From Cohnella sp. SGD-V74 (GTDB taxonomy: Bacteria; Bacillota; Bacilli; Paenibacillales; Paenibacillaceae): a stretch of DNA of 64,000 nt. Where the stretch lies: NCBI RefSeq assembly GCF_003001675.1, contig NZ_PVYW01000026.1, positions 62,001-126,000 on the forward strand. The letters are read 5' to 3'. The notes beneath the pieces were generated by a model. The model was not told the origin of the DNA. It did not search any database and saw nothing but the letters and a program-made list of their open reading frames with translations. The translations under genes and the position numbers were made by a program. This document shows, piece after piece, positions 40,821 through 49,582 of the stretch; the first letter of the stretch is position 1; the number at the start of each line of letters is the position of its first letter.

Positions 40821-42151
40821 GCCTTCAGCCCGAGCGCGAACAACTTCGTTCCCGCTACGTACACCGTCCCATCCAAGCCTACGACCGGCGGCGTATCCAA
40901 AACGTGCGATATCGGGATCGTCCAGTTTGTTCGCCCGGTACGCAGATCTATAGACGTGACGGCGCTGTCTTTTCCACTCATCGTCTTGAAGTTCCGACAG
41001 GTCATCAACAGATTTTGCCGGCCGTCCATGACCGGATCTTCATAAGAGATCCATCTCAAGGACTTGTTGACGTAGGGATTGAAGTTCCACCGCTGTTTCC
41101 CCGTCGAATTAAAAACAGCGTGATCGTAGACGATTTGACCGTTCGGGCCGATAACGGGCTTCCCGTCGGGAAATGCGCCTGCGCTTGGGCGATAGGTTTC
41201 CCGCAGCGTCAAGTTCTCGTCGAACGCGTTTAACAGTTGCCCCGCAACGTAAATCCGCCCATTCGCGTATACCGGATCTCCGTTTCGATATCCCATAAAA
41301 GAAACCCGTCCTACTCTTTGTCCCTTCTTGGAAAACTTCGTTAAGTCGCGTTTGTCGAACCTTCCGATCTGCATATATTTGCTCACCTGTTCCCTATAGC
41401 CGACCGAAGACGCGAGATAGATGCTTCCGTTAACGAACAGCGGGGACGAGAAGTGGATTGGCTTGTCCGATTTGGCCGATTTCTCGATAATCGTTTCGAA
41501 TGCGGCTTCTCCGTCCATGGTCACGCCAAACAGCTTAACCTCGGTTCTCGTCGTAATCAAATCGCTAACTTTTTCGTAATCCTCGTTAATGGCGAGATAT
41601 TCTCCGGTGAACGCGATCAACCCGTCTTGGTCAATCGAGATGTCGCCGTGCAAAGACATGATCGTGTCCTCGAAAGTCCTTCCCCATTCCAACGTCCCGT
41701 CAGTCGAGTACCGATACAGAACCGTATCCGCGTAGTCCGCCACTACCTTGTTCGGATCGTCGTCGGAAATCCCGATTGAAGAGCCCGTGCCCCGGTCTCC
41801 CGCAACGATTAAATAACGGTCCTGATATAGACTCAAGCCCCGTCCGGCATTCATTTCCAGAGGCCGCGACCACAGAAGCTTCCCTTTCGGACTAACGGCG
41901 TTCAGTATGCTCTTGTAATTTTCCTCGCACAGCAAGTACAAATTCCCTTTCGAATCGATAACCATACTCTTGACTCTGGCTTTCAGATTGATGCTCCACT
42001 TTATCTCCGGCTTGGCCGAAGCGGCGGCCGAGTGAAACAGCGCGTTCCGATTGTTCGTCGGATGAACAGCCGGATTGTCGGCGCGAGCCATCCCTTCCGC
42101 CCCGGCAAAAAGCAGAAGCAGCAGCGATAAGGCGAATCTGGACCACGTCAT
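40817..42151 (-). CDS. Secreted PQQ-like beta-propeller protein
   Basis: 444 residues with a cleavable signal peptide (MTWSRFALSLLLLLFAGAEG, probable cut near residue 24). The rest shows repeated blades of the type DSKGNLYLL, SPKGKLLWSRPL, STDGTLEWGRTF and GLDGTVYVAGTKLFAL, as in outer-wall PQQ-like propellers. There is no sign of PQQ-binding catalytic residues, so a scaffold or binding role is more likely than dehydrogenase activity. GAGGGGAG precedes the ATG. It is monocistronic, convergent with the radical SAM gene and divergent from the germination operon. Confidence 0.85.
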   Translation of the reverse strand: MTWSRFALSLLLLLFAGAEGMARADNPAVHPTNNRNALFHSAAASAKPEIKWSINLKARVKSMVIDSKGNLYLLCEENYKSILNAVSPKGKLLWSRPLEMNAGRGLSLYQDRYLIVAGDRGTGSSIGISDDDPNKVVADYADTVLYRYSTDGTLEWGRTFEDTIMSLHGDISIDQDGLIAFTGEYLAINEDYEKVSDLITTRTEVKLFGVTMDGEAAFETIIEKSAKSDKPIHFSSPLFVNGSIYLASSVGYREQVSKYMQIGRFDKRDLTKFSKKGQRVGRVSFMGYRNGDPVYANGRIYVAGQLLNAFDENLTLRETYRPSAGAFPDGKPVIGPNGQIVYDHAVFNSTGKQRWNFNPYVNKSLRWISYEDPVMDGRQNLLMTCRNFKTMSGKDSAVTSIDLRTGRTNWTIPISHVLDTPPVVGLDGTVYVAGTKLFALGLKA

Positions 42152-42417
42152 TGAGTTTCTCTCCCCTCAGCCGAATAGAACAAGCGATTTCCTGGCATTA
42201 GAAATTTTTCCCTCCCCACTATTCTACCATCTATCGGTATGTTTGTCGGACCCGCATGACAAAAAACGACCCGCCCGATCCCCGGATTTTCGATTCCCTC
42301 TTCGAGCGATCCCCTATCGCGCATTGTTTACGCGCAACGAATTAGACCCCCCAAAAATGGAGATACAGAGAGTAGGCGTCAGCCCTTCTGACCATCCCAT
42401 TGTAAAGGCGAGACAAG

Positions 42418-43860
42418 ATGACGAAACGACACCCATACGCCTTGTCCGAACGGAGACGGGAAATCGAGCTCCGCTTGGGGGAAAGCTCGGATCTCGTTGC
42501 GCGGGAATGCCGCATCGGCCAAGAGGCGGTTCCGGCTTTGCTGATGTGGATCGACAACCTGGTGGACAAGCGGACGCTGCAGCTGACAACGCTCTCGCCC
42601 CTGCTTTCCATGCAAACCTTGCCGCTGCCCTCTGACGAACCGTCCGAATGCCTGGAAGAACTGTGCCGTTCCGTTATCTCCGCTCCCGAAGCGGCGGTCG
42701 TGAGCACGGCGGACGAAGCGATCGCTTCGCTCATGTGCGGCTGGACGCTGCTGTTTCTGAACGGAGCGGCGGGCATCGCCGTCATTCAGACCCAAGGCCT
42801 CGACAGCCGCGGCATCGAGGAGGCCCCGTCCTCCACCGTCGTGCGCGGACCTCGCGACGGCTTCGTGGAATCGCTTGACGTGAACGTCTCGCTGGTGCGC
42901 CGCAGAATACGCAGCGAAAGCGTCCGCGTCGACAAGCTCGTGGTCGGCTCGGTTTCCCATACCCATGTCGCCGTTCTGTATATCCACGACAGGGCAAAGC
43001 CCGAGATGGTCGAGGAAGTCATGAAACGGATCGGCAAAGTGAATATCGACGGCGTACTGGAATCCCAGTATATCGAGGAACTGATCAAAGACAGCCCGAG
43101 ATCCTTCTTCCCTACCGTATACAGCACGGAGAGGCCGGACGACGTTGCCGGCATTCTCATGGAAGGCCGCATCGCCATCCTCGTGGACGGTTCGCCGTTC
43201 GCGCTTGCGCTGCCCTGTACGCTCGCTCATCTGCTCAAAACGACCGAGGATTTGTATTTGGCTTATCCCGTGGCGACGTTTATCCGCTGGCTGCGATACG
43301 TAGGCTTCTTGATGAATCTGCTGCTGCCATCCGTTTACGTCGGAACGCTGACCTTCCATCCCGAGATGGTTCCGCCGCAGCTGCTCAGCAGCATTCTGAC
43401 CGCGCGCGAAGGCGTGCCGTTCCCCGTGCTGATGGAGACGCTGCTGATGGAATTAACTTTTGAGGTGCTCCGGGAAGCGAGCGTTCGAATGCCGCGCTCG
43501 ATCGGCTCGGCGATCAGCATCGTCGGCGCGCTGGTCATCGGGGAATCGGCCGTGCAGGCCGGCATCATTTCCTCCCCTGCCATTATTGTCGTCGCGGCCA
43601 CGGCGATCGCATCGTTCACGATCCCATCCATCTCATTGTCCGGCACGGTGCGCATTCTGCGGTTCGGAATGGTGCTGCTCGCCTCGATGTTCGGATTGTA
43701 CGGCATCATGATCGGCTTGTTCCTGCTCGGCATCCATCTGTCTTCAATCAAGTCGCTGGGGACGCCGTATTTGGCTCCGTTCGCCCCGTTCCGGAAAAAA
43801 GAGTTTTTAAAAATGGTGTTTCGCATCCCTTGGTTCGCCTTGAACAAAAACCGAAAATAA
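42418..43860 (+). CDS. Spore germinant receptor subunit A (GerA/GerKA family)
   Basis: 480 residues: a soluble N-terminal half (about 1-240), then a membrane region with several helices (LRYVGFLMNLLLPSVYVG, SIGSAISIVGALVIGESAV). Family hallmarks include LLFLNGAAGIAVIQTQGLDSR-type and GPRDGFVESLDVNVSLVRRRI segments. It forms part of the nutrient receptor in the inner spore membrane with the products of the next two genes. It is followed at 28 nt by the C subunit gene in an A-C-B order. The ribosome site (AAGGCGAG) is modest. Expression in the forespore is expected from the family; a promoter could not be assigned with confidence. Confidence 0.93.
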   Translation: MTKRHPYALSERRREIELRLGESSDLVARECRIGQEAVPALLMWIDNLVDKRTLQLTTLSPLLSMQTLPLPSDEPSECLEELCRSVISAPEAAVVSTADEAIASLMCGWTLLFLNGAAGIAVIQTQGLDSRGIEEAPSSTVVRGPRDGFVESLDVNVSLVRRRIRSESVRVDKLVVGSVSHTHVAVLYIHDRAKPEMVEEVMKRIGKVNIDGVLESQYIEELIKDSPRSFFPTVYSTERPDDVAGILMEGRIAILVDGSPFALALPCTLAHLLKTTEDLYLAYPVATFIRWLRYVGFLMNLLLPSVYVGTLTFHPEMVPPQLLSSILTAREGVPFPVLMETLLMELTFEVLREASVRMPRSIGSAISIVGALVIGESAVQAGIISSPAIIVVAATAIASFTIPSISLSGTVRILRFGMVLLASMFGLYGIMIGLFLLGIHLSSIKSLGTPYLAPFAPFRKKEFLKMVFRIPWFALNKNRK

Positions 43861-43888
43861 CAGAACCCAGCCGAAGGAGATGCAGCCA

Positions 43889-45013
43889 ATGAAGGCGGTC
43901 AAAGCCGGTATTTGCCTTTTGGCGGTTACGCTGATCAGCGGCTGTTGGGGGCAGATCAACTTCGACCAACTGACCATCGTATCCGCGATCGGGCTCGACC
44001 CCGCGAAGAACAATATGATTCGGGTGACGCTCCAGCTGTCCAACCCGACCTTGCCGGTTGCGGCCGGAGGAGGAAGCCAGCAGCGCAGGCCGTTCGTCAA
44101 CTACGACGCCGTCGGCGTTACGATTCAGGAAGCGGTAGAGCGCATTCAGCACCAGGCGAAGAAAAGCCTCTTTTTCCCCCAGACCAAAGTCGTACTGATC
44201 AGCGAACAGTTCGCCCGCCGCGGTCTGGACGATACGCTTGATTATTTTTGGAGGGAAACGAACCAAAACCTGAACAGCTGGGTGCTCGTCTCGAGGATGC
44301 CGGCCCGGCACGTGCTGGATAAGGCGATGGAACTGGAACCGGTTCCGGCCGATGAATGGAGGAAGTACTTGGAGGGCGATTGGAAGAGGCCGCTCCAAGT
44401 GGACGTCCAAATGTATCAGTTCCTCCCCCGTCTGAACCAGACCGGCTATCAGGCCGTAAGCCCAGGCATCGGTCCCTTCAATAAGAGCGGCAAGAGCGAC
44501 ATTATGGAGATCGGGGATACGGCCGTATTCAAGAACGACCGCATGGTCGGCTGGCTGAGCGGCGAGGAAAGCCAGATCGTCAACTGGCTGACCGGCGCCA
44601 GCCGCCGCGGAAGCTTCCACACCGACCTCGCGCAGGAAGAGAGCGTGAGCTTCAGCCTGCACTCCGTCCGCGCCAAGCTGATACCCGTGCTAAGCGGAGG
44701 ACGGCTTTCCATGAAATTGCTCCTCAAAGGCGAAGCGGAGGTGCTGACCGCTACCGTGCCGCTGCACTTCGGTTCGGAGCATGCGATGCTCCGGGACGTG
44801 CTCAATCGGCAATTGACAACCGCGATCGAGAAAACGATAGACAAAGTGTTTCGTCAATTCGGCAGCGACGTGATCGGATTCGGGGAGACGCTTCACCGAC
44901 GCATGCCGGCGGAATGGAAAAAACGCAAGCCCGACTGGGACGAGGAGATTCGCGGCCTGGATGCGGACATCTCCGTCTCCTTCGAGGTCAAACGATCGGG
45001 ACTGCTCCATTAA
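43889..45013 (+). CDS. Spore germinant receptor subunit C, Ger(x)C lipoprotein
   Basis: 374 residues. The lipobox is TLISGCWGQ near residue 18, then the Ger(x)C pattern (IVSAIGLDPAKNN, a conserved RRRPF-like segment, FGETLHRRMPAEWKK near the C-terminus). The ATG at 43889 is preferred over 43880 because GGAG abuts the earlier ATG but is 9 nt from this one. It anchors to the outer leaflet of the inner spore membrane and assembles with the A and B subunits. Confidence 0.93.
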   Translation: MKAVKAGICLLAVTLISGCWGQINFDQLTIVSAIGLDPAKNNMIRVTLQLSNPTLPVAAGGGSQQRRPFVNYDAVGVTIQEAVERIQHQAKKSLFFPQTKVVLISEQFARRGLDDTLDYFWRETNQNLNSWVLVSRMPARHVLDKAMELEPVPADEWRKYLEGDWKRPLQVDVQMYQFLPRLNQTGYQAVSPGIGPFNKSGKSDIMEIGDTAVFKNDRMVGWLSGEESQIVNWLTGASRRGSFHTDLAQEESVSFSLHSVRAKLIPVLSGGRLSMKLLLKGEAEVLTATVPLHFGSEHAMLRDVLNRQLTTAIEKTIDKVFRQFGSDVIGFGETLHRRMPAEWKKRKPDWDEEIRGLDADISVSFEVKRSGLLH

Positions 45014-45040
45014 GGAGTCGTTCCGGCTCCCGCAAAAGGA

Positions 45041-46132
45041 ATGAGCGCATTGCACAGACAGCAAATTTCGGAACGCCAGTTTTTCTTTATCATTTTCGTG
45101 TCCATCGCCTCCCTTACGTTCTTTTCCGTGCCTTCCCAATTGATTCCCAAGGTCAAGCAGGATCTGTGGCTGTCCATGGCGCTCGGGGCGGCAACCGACG
45201 TCTACGTCGCCTGTCTGCTGTATCGTCTCGGGTTGAAATATCCCGGCAAGTCGATCGTCGAATATTCCCGGAGCATTCTCGGACCGGTCGGCAATCTGTT
45301 CAGCTTCGTCGTGCTGCTGTTTTTCTGCGGCGTCTGCGTGACGGCCATCTGGATCTACAGCGATCTTCTGTCCAGCTCCCTGCTGCCCGACACGCCCCTG
45401 ATCGCCTTCTCGGGGACGCTCACCCTGTGCTCGGGCTGGGCCGCGTCCAAAGGCATCGAAACGATCGGCAGGCTAAGCCTCATTCTCGGAACGATCATCC
45501 TGATCTCGACGGTCATTCTGTTCTCCACTTCCATTCCGATCGTCGAGCTTCGCCACCTGCTGCCGCAGTTCGAGGACGGCTTCGGCCCCGCGCTGGGAGG
45601 AGCCATCTATCCCGCCAGCTGGTTCGGAATTTGCATTCTGATGGGCATGCTGATGCCCCACCTGGCGCACCCTCGCAAGACGCTGAAGGTCAAAGTCAGC
45701 GCGGTGCTGCTGGGCGCGCTCATTATGACCGGCTACTTGCTGTACAGCATAGCGGTCATGGGCGTCCATATGGCCAGCCAGATGGAAAATCCGCTTTACG
45801 TCTTCACCCGGATTACCAAGCTGATCATTTTCGAACGGATTGAGGTGCTGACGCTGCTTGTGTTCGTCTCCGGTTCGTTCATTACGTACGCCACGCTGTA
45901 CTATTCCATCGCGCTAGGCTGCTCCCAACTGTTCCGAACGAAAAGCTATAAGCCGTGGGTGTATGCGCTAAGCCCCTTCTTCGTCGTCCTTCCCGTTCTG
46001 AGCGTTACGGAGAAATTCGGACAGTGGCCGCCTTATCTGGATTTCTGGTTCCCGGTCATCGCCTTGTCCATCGAGGGGGGAGTCGCCACGCTGCTCTACG
46101 TCGGCTCCCTCTTCCGCGGCAAAAAGCGCTGA
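45041..46132 (+). CDS. Spore germinant receptor subunit B (GerAB/APC-like transporter)
   Basis: 363 residues, about ten membrane helices of the amino-acid/polyamine/organocation superfamily branch used in germination (QISERQFFFIIFVSI, GRLSLILGTIILISTVILF). It is the ligand-binding membrane subunit in characterised receptors. AAAAGGA directly abuts the ATG at 45041, so initiation may instead be at the TTG at 45050 (spacing 9), which removes three residues. A bidirectional terminator overlaps its last codons. Confidence 0.92.
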   Translation: MSALHRQQISERQFFFIIFVSIASLTFFSVPSQLIPKVKQDLWLSMALGAATDVYVACLLYRLGLKYPGKSIVEYSRSILGPVGNLFSFVVLLFFCGVCVTAIWIYSDLLSSSLLPDTPLIAFSGTLTLCSGWAASKGIETIGRLSLILGTIILISTVILFSTSIPIVELRHLLPQFEDGFGPALGGAIYPASWFGICILMGMLMPHLAHPRKTLKVKVSAVLLGALIMTGYLLYSIAVMGVHMASQMENPLYVFTRITKLIIFERIEVLTLLVFVSGSFITYATLYYSIALGCSQLFRTKSYKPWVYALSPFFVVLPVLSVTEKFGQWPPYLDFWFPVIALSIEGGVATLLYVGSLFRGKKR

Positions 46133-46161
46133 TCGGAGATAGACCTCCGACCGGCGCTTTT
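46122..46161. terminator. Bidirectional terminator between germination operon and importer 6 operon
   Basis: About 16-bp stem between 46122-46138 and 46145-46161 with one mismatch, AAAA on one side and TTTT on the other. It contains the TGA stop of the GerB gene and serves both convergent operons. Confidence 0.88.
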
Positions 46162-46177
46162 GCAAACCAGCTTCTAT

Positions 46178-47644
46178 TTACTTGTTGGCCAGAAACTCGT
46201 CCAGTTGACGCTGGATCTCGGCGACGTACTCGTCGATTCCGGCGTCCTTCAGCTGCTTGACGGCCTTCGGATACTCGACATCGAAGTCCACGAAGCCGGA
46301 GCGGATCGCGGCGAACTGCTTGCCGGCGACTTCCCGCAAAGCCGTCTCGATGTTTTTCACCTTCTCGTTGTTGAACCGGAAGCCGATCGATTCGGACAGA
46401 ACCGCCTTGTCGTCCCAGCTCTTGTACTGGTCGATCGCTTCCTGCGACACGTCCGGAGCGAACAGCTGATAATTCTGGTTGCGGAACATCCATTCGTAGA
46501 AAAACTCGTCGGACGTCAGCTTCTTGATTCTTCCGTCCGCGATCTCGTAGTCCTGGCCTTCGACTCCGTACAGGGCGAACAAATAGTTTTCCTGCGACGA
46601 GTAGAGCCAGTTGATGAACTTCATCGCGCCTTCCGGATTCGGAGCGGTAACCGGGATGCCCAGCACCTCGCCGCCGGTAGCGGTAATGTAGCGAGGTTTG
46701 TCTTCCGCCAGCAAGTACGATTTCAATTCGGCTTCCGGCGCGTTTGCCTTGACCGAGTTGATGATTTCCATTTCCTTGCCGAGCGAGCCTTCCACCCACA
46801 GATAGAGACCGGTCTGCATGCGGGAATCCCGCTCGTTGTATTTGATCGTCAAATCCTCCGAATACAGTCCCTCTTGATACATGGAACGGTTGAATTTCGC
46901 CACTTCCTGGAACGCCTTCGTCTCGAAGTAGCTGTAAGCTTTCTTGGTGTCTTCCCCGAATACGACCAGATCCTCCACCGCGACCCAGTTATACTGCTCG
47001 TCGGTGAAATACCGCGTCAGAGGCTTGAAAATAATGTCCGCAGGCCCTTTCAGCTGCGGGAACTTCTCCTTGGCTTTGGTCGCGAAAGCCTTCAGATCGT
47101 CCGGCGTATTCACGTCCGTCATGCCGACGGCATCCAGAACGTCCTGGCGCAGCGCCACGAGTTGGTACATCGCGGACGACGGTGCGTAGGCGGAAGGAAT
47201 GCCATAGATTTGCCCGCCGATCTTCGCGCCTTGCAGCTGCTCCATCGGCAGCACCTTCAGCATGTCCTGGCCGTGCTTCTCGATCAGTTCGTCAAGCGGC
47301 TGAGCCTGCTTCTTGTTGACGATCGTCGACAGGTCCGGCAAGCCGTCCCAGTACAGGTCGATCGGCTCGTTGGCAGCCAGCATAATGTCCTTCTGCTCCC
47401 AGTACTGCGACCAGGGGACGAACACGACTTCCAGCTGGATGCCGATGTCTTTGGCCAGCTTCTCGGCCAGCTCGTTGTCGATGAACTTCCCGAAGCGGTC
47501 CGTCTCTTCTCCCGGATACAGGAAGGTGACCTTCTCGAGCTTCCCTCCGCCCGACGACTCCTCCTTCTTGCCGCTGCACGCCGACGCCATGGATGCGATC
47601 AGCACCAAAATTACCGATAAGACAAGCATTTTTTTCAAATTCAT
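46178..47644 (-). CDS. Extracellular solute-binding lipoprotein with DUF3502-type C-terminus, importer 6
   Basis: 488 residues. The signal peptide ends in SMASACSGK (lipobox). The fold is of the YtcQ/LipO type (LEVVFVPWSQYWEQKDIML, YWDGLPDLSTIV), and the C-terminus (YPKAVKQLKDAGIDEYVAEI) matches the DUF3502 pattern. The ATG at 47644 is preferred over 47650 from ribosome-site spacing. It is the last gene of the seven-gene 54.6-46.2 kb operon. It is homologous to the membrane-anchored protein at 59504-61048, implying that both see the same class of ligand. Confidence 0.92.
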   Translation of the reverse strand: MNLKKMLVLSVILVLIASMASACSGKKEESSGGGKLEKVTFLYPGEETDRFGKFIDNELAEKLAKDIGIQLEVVFVPWSQYWEQKDIMLAANEPIDLYWDGLPDLSTIVNKKQAQPLDELIEKHGQDMLKVLPMEQLQGAKIGGQIYGIPSAYAPSSAMYQLVALRQDVLDAVGMTDVNTPDDLKAFATKAKEKFPQLKGPADIIFKPLTRYFTDEQYNWVAVEDLVVFGEDTKKAYSYFETKAFQEVAKFNRSMYQEGLYSEDLTIKYNERDSRMQTGLYLWVEGSLGKEMEIINSVKANAPEAELKSYLLAEDKPRYITATGGEVLGIPVTAPNPEGAMKFINWLYSSQENYLFALYGVEGQDYEIADGRIKKLTSDEFFYEWMFRNQNYQLFAPDVSQEAIDQYKSWDDKAVLSESIGFRFNNEKVKNIETALREVAGKQFAAIRSGFVDFDVEYPKAVKQLKDAGIDEYVAEIQRQLDEFLANK

Positions 47645-47705
47645 GTCCATAACCCTCCTCGGTCTTTGTCCGTGCATCTATATAAAAGCCGTTACGGCTG
47701 GCACG

Positions 47706-48599
47706 CTATTCCTTGACCGCGCCGGTCATGATCCCTTTCACGAAATACTTCTGCACGAACGGGTACAGAAACAGGATCGGGCCGATCGTAATGATCGTGA
47801 CCGCCATCTTGACCGTTTCGGCCGGGAGCGTGATGCTGCCGGAAGCGCCCGACGGAATTCGTCCGGAGCTGATCGCGTTGACGTTCGACAGAATGTTGTA
47901 CAGGAAGTACTGCAGCGGGAACAAATCCCTGTCGTTGATGAAAATGAGCGCGTGCCACCAATCGTTCCAATACTGGAGCGCGTACATGAGCCCGACCGTC
48001 AGCAGCGCGGTTTTGCTCAGCGGAAGCGCGATTCTCCAGTAGATCGTAAAATGGTTGGCCCCGTCAACCTCCGCCGCTTCGTAGAGCGAAGGCGAGATAT
48101 GCGCGAAATAGGTGCGCAGCAGGAACATGTTCCAGACGTTGAAGATCGAAGGCACGATCAGCGCCAGCATGCTGTTCTTCAAGCCGTAATAGTTGACGCT
48201 GACGATGTACCACGGAATGAGACCCGCGGAGAAAATGATCGTGAAATTGCAGATAAACGCGATCACATTGCGATACCTGAGCTTCTTGATCGATATCGCG
48301 TAAGCGACCATGCTCGTAAGCAGCAGGGCGCCCAGCGTGCCCGCGATCGTCACGATGATAGTAACGACGTAGGATCTGGCGATCCGGTCTCCGCTGTTGA
48401 CGAAAATGTAACGGTAAGTGTCCAGGCTGAAATCCTGCGGAAAAATCGAGTACCCGCTGCGGGCAATCGCCTGCTCCGACGAGAAGGAGACGCTTAACGT
48501 CAGCAGAAGAGGGTACAGACACATCAGCGCGAACAGCGTAATGAACGCGTAGGCGAAGCTCGATACGAGCCGGTCGTGAAGCCGTCCGTTCGTCTGCAT
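47706..48599 (-). CDS. Carbohydrate ABC permease (LplC-like), importer 6
   Basis: 297 residues, six helices, EAA loop YEAAEVDGANHFTIYWRIALP, tail KGIMTGAVKE. Its ATG overlaps the stop of the upstream permease by one base (TGATG), so translation is coupled. The frame is open far upstream, but that part is the shadow of the partner permease. Confidence 0.92.
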   Translation of the reverse strand: MQTNGRLHDRLVSSFAYAFITLFALMCLYPLLLTLSVSFSSEQAIARSGYSIFPQDFSLDTYRYIFVNSGDRIARSYVVTIIVTIAGTLGALLLTSMVAYAISIKKLRYRNVIAFICNFTIIFSAGLIPWYIVSVNYYGLKNSMLALIVPSIFNVWNMFLLRTYFAHISPSLYEAAEVDGANHFTIYWRIALPLSKTALLTVGLMYALQYWNDWWHALIFINDRDLFPLQYFLYNILSNVNAISSGRIPSGASGSITLPAETVKMAVTIITIGPILFLYPFVQKYFVKGIMTGAVKE

Positions 48600-49549
48600 C
48601 AGAACAGCCCCTCCCCGTCGTTGACCTTCTTGGCCACCCCGTTGGCCAGCGTGATCAGAATGAGGCCCATGACGGACTGGAACAGGCCGATCGCCGTCGA
48701 ATACGAGAAGCCGAGCGTCCGCATCGATTGATAGACGTACGTGTCGATGACGGTCACCTCGTCGATCAGCACCGGATTGTTGCCGACGATACCATAGATC
48801 ATGCCGAAATCCCCGTAGAAAATGCGGCCTACGCTCAGCAGCGTCAGCACGATGACGGTCGGCTTCAGCATCGGAATCGTCAAGCGCATAATTTGCTGCA
48901 GCCGGTTGGCCCCGTCCACCTTGGCGGCCTCGTACAGACTGCCGTCGAAGCTGGACATCGCCGCCAGATAGATGATCGAGTTGTAGCCGCTCCACTTCCA
49001 CACGTTCGCCAGAATGATGATTTCCTTCCAATACTTCGGCTCCGAATACCAGCGGATCGGGTCGATCCCGAACCAGGCGAGAACGCCGTTGGCGACGCCT
49101 ACGTCCGTAGAGAAGATGCCGTAGATGATCGCGCCCACGACGACCCAGGAGATGAAGTACGGGAAAAACATCATGCTCTGCGTCAGCTTCTTGAACGCTT
49201 TGCCGCGAATCTCGTTCAGCAGGACGGCGATCGTGATCGGGAAGATAATGCCGAGAACGATGCCGAAGAAGTTGATGACCAGCGTATTGTAGGTCACCTT
49301 CCAGCCCATGCTGCTGGAGAAGAAGTATTTGAAATTGTCCAGCCCGACGAACTTGCTGCCGAATATTCCGTCCACGACGTTGAAATCGGTGAAAGCCATC
49401 CATATTCCCGCGAACGGTACGTAGCAGAACATAATCAGAATGATCAGGCCCGGAATGCACATCAGGTACAGGATCTTGTGTCTCTTCAGCTCGTGGAGAG
49501 CGCCCTGACGGCTTTTTTTCGTTTCGGGCATTTCTCTTGCCGCAATCAT
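48599..49549 (-). CDS. Sugar ABC permease (LplB-like), importer 6
   Basis: 316 residues with six helices. LLNEIRGKAFKKLTQSMMFF and the EAA loop YEAAKVDGANRLQQIMRLTIP are typical. GGGGGAG precedes the ATG at 49549. It follows the Gfo/Idh/MocA oxidoreductase gene by 33 nt in the same operon. Confidence 0.92.
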   Translation of the reverse strand: MIAAREMPETKKSRQGALHELKRHKILYLMCIPGLIILIMFCYVPFAGIWMAFTDFNVVDGIFGSKFVGLDNFKYFFSSSMGWKVTYNTLVINFFGIVLGIIFPITIAVLLNEIRGKAFKKLTQSMMFFPYFISWVVVGAIIYGIFSTDVGVANGVLAWFGIDPIRWYSEPKYWKEIIILANVWKWSGYNSIIYLAAMSSFDGSLYEAAKVDGANRLQQIMRLTIPMLKPTVIVLTLLSVGRIFYGDFGMIYGIVGNNPVLIDEVTVIDTYVYQSMRTLGFSYSTAIGLFQSVMGLILITLANGVAKKVNDGEGLF

Positions 49550-49582
49550 TGTCCGTCTCCCCCTTCCTCGTCCGGCCTGCCG

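Noticed and set aside
42170-42205. Sigma-G-like promoter for the germination operon
   Set aside because: CGAATA, 18 bp, CATTAGA is only a partial match and lies about 215 nt upstream of the first gene, so it was not annotated.
47706-49460. Single 584-codon gene covering both importer 6 permeases
   Set aside because: Only the C-terminal 297 codons form a permease; the upstream part is the out-of-frame shadow of the 48599-49549 permease. TGATG coupling at 48597-48601 marks the true start.
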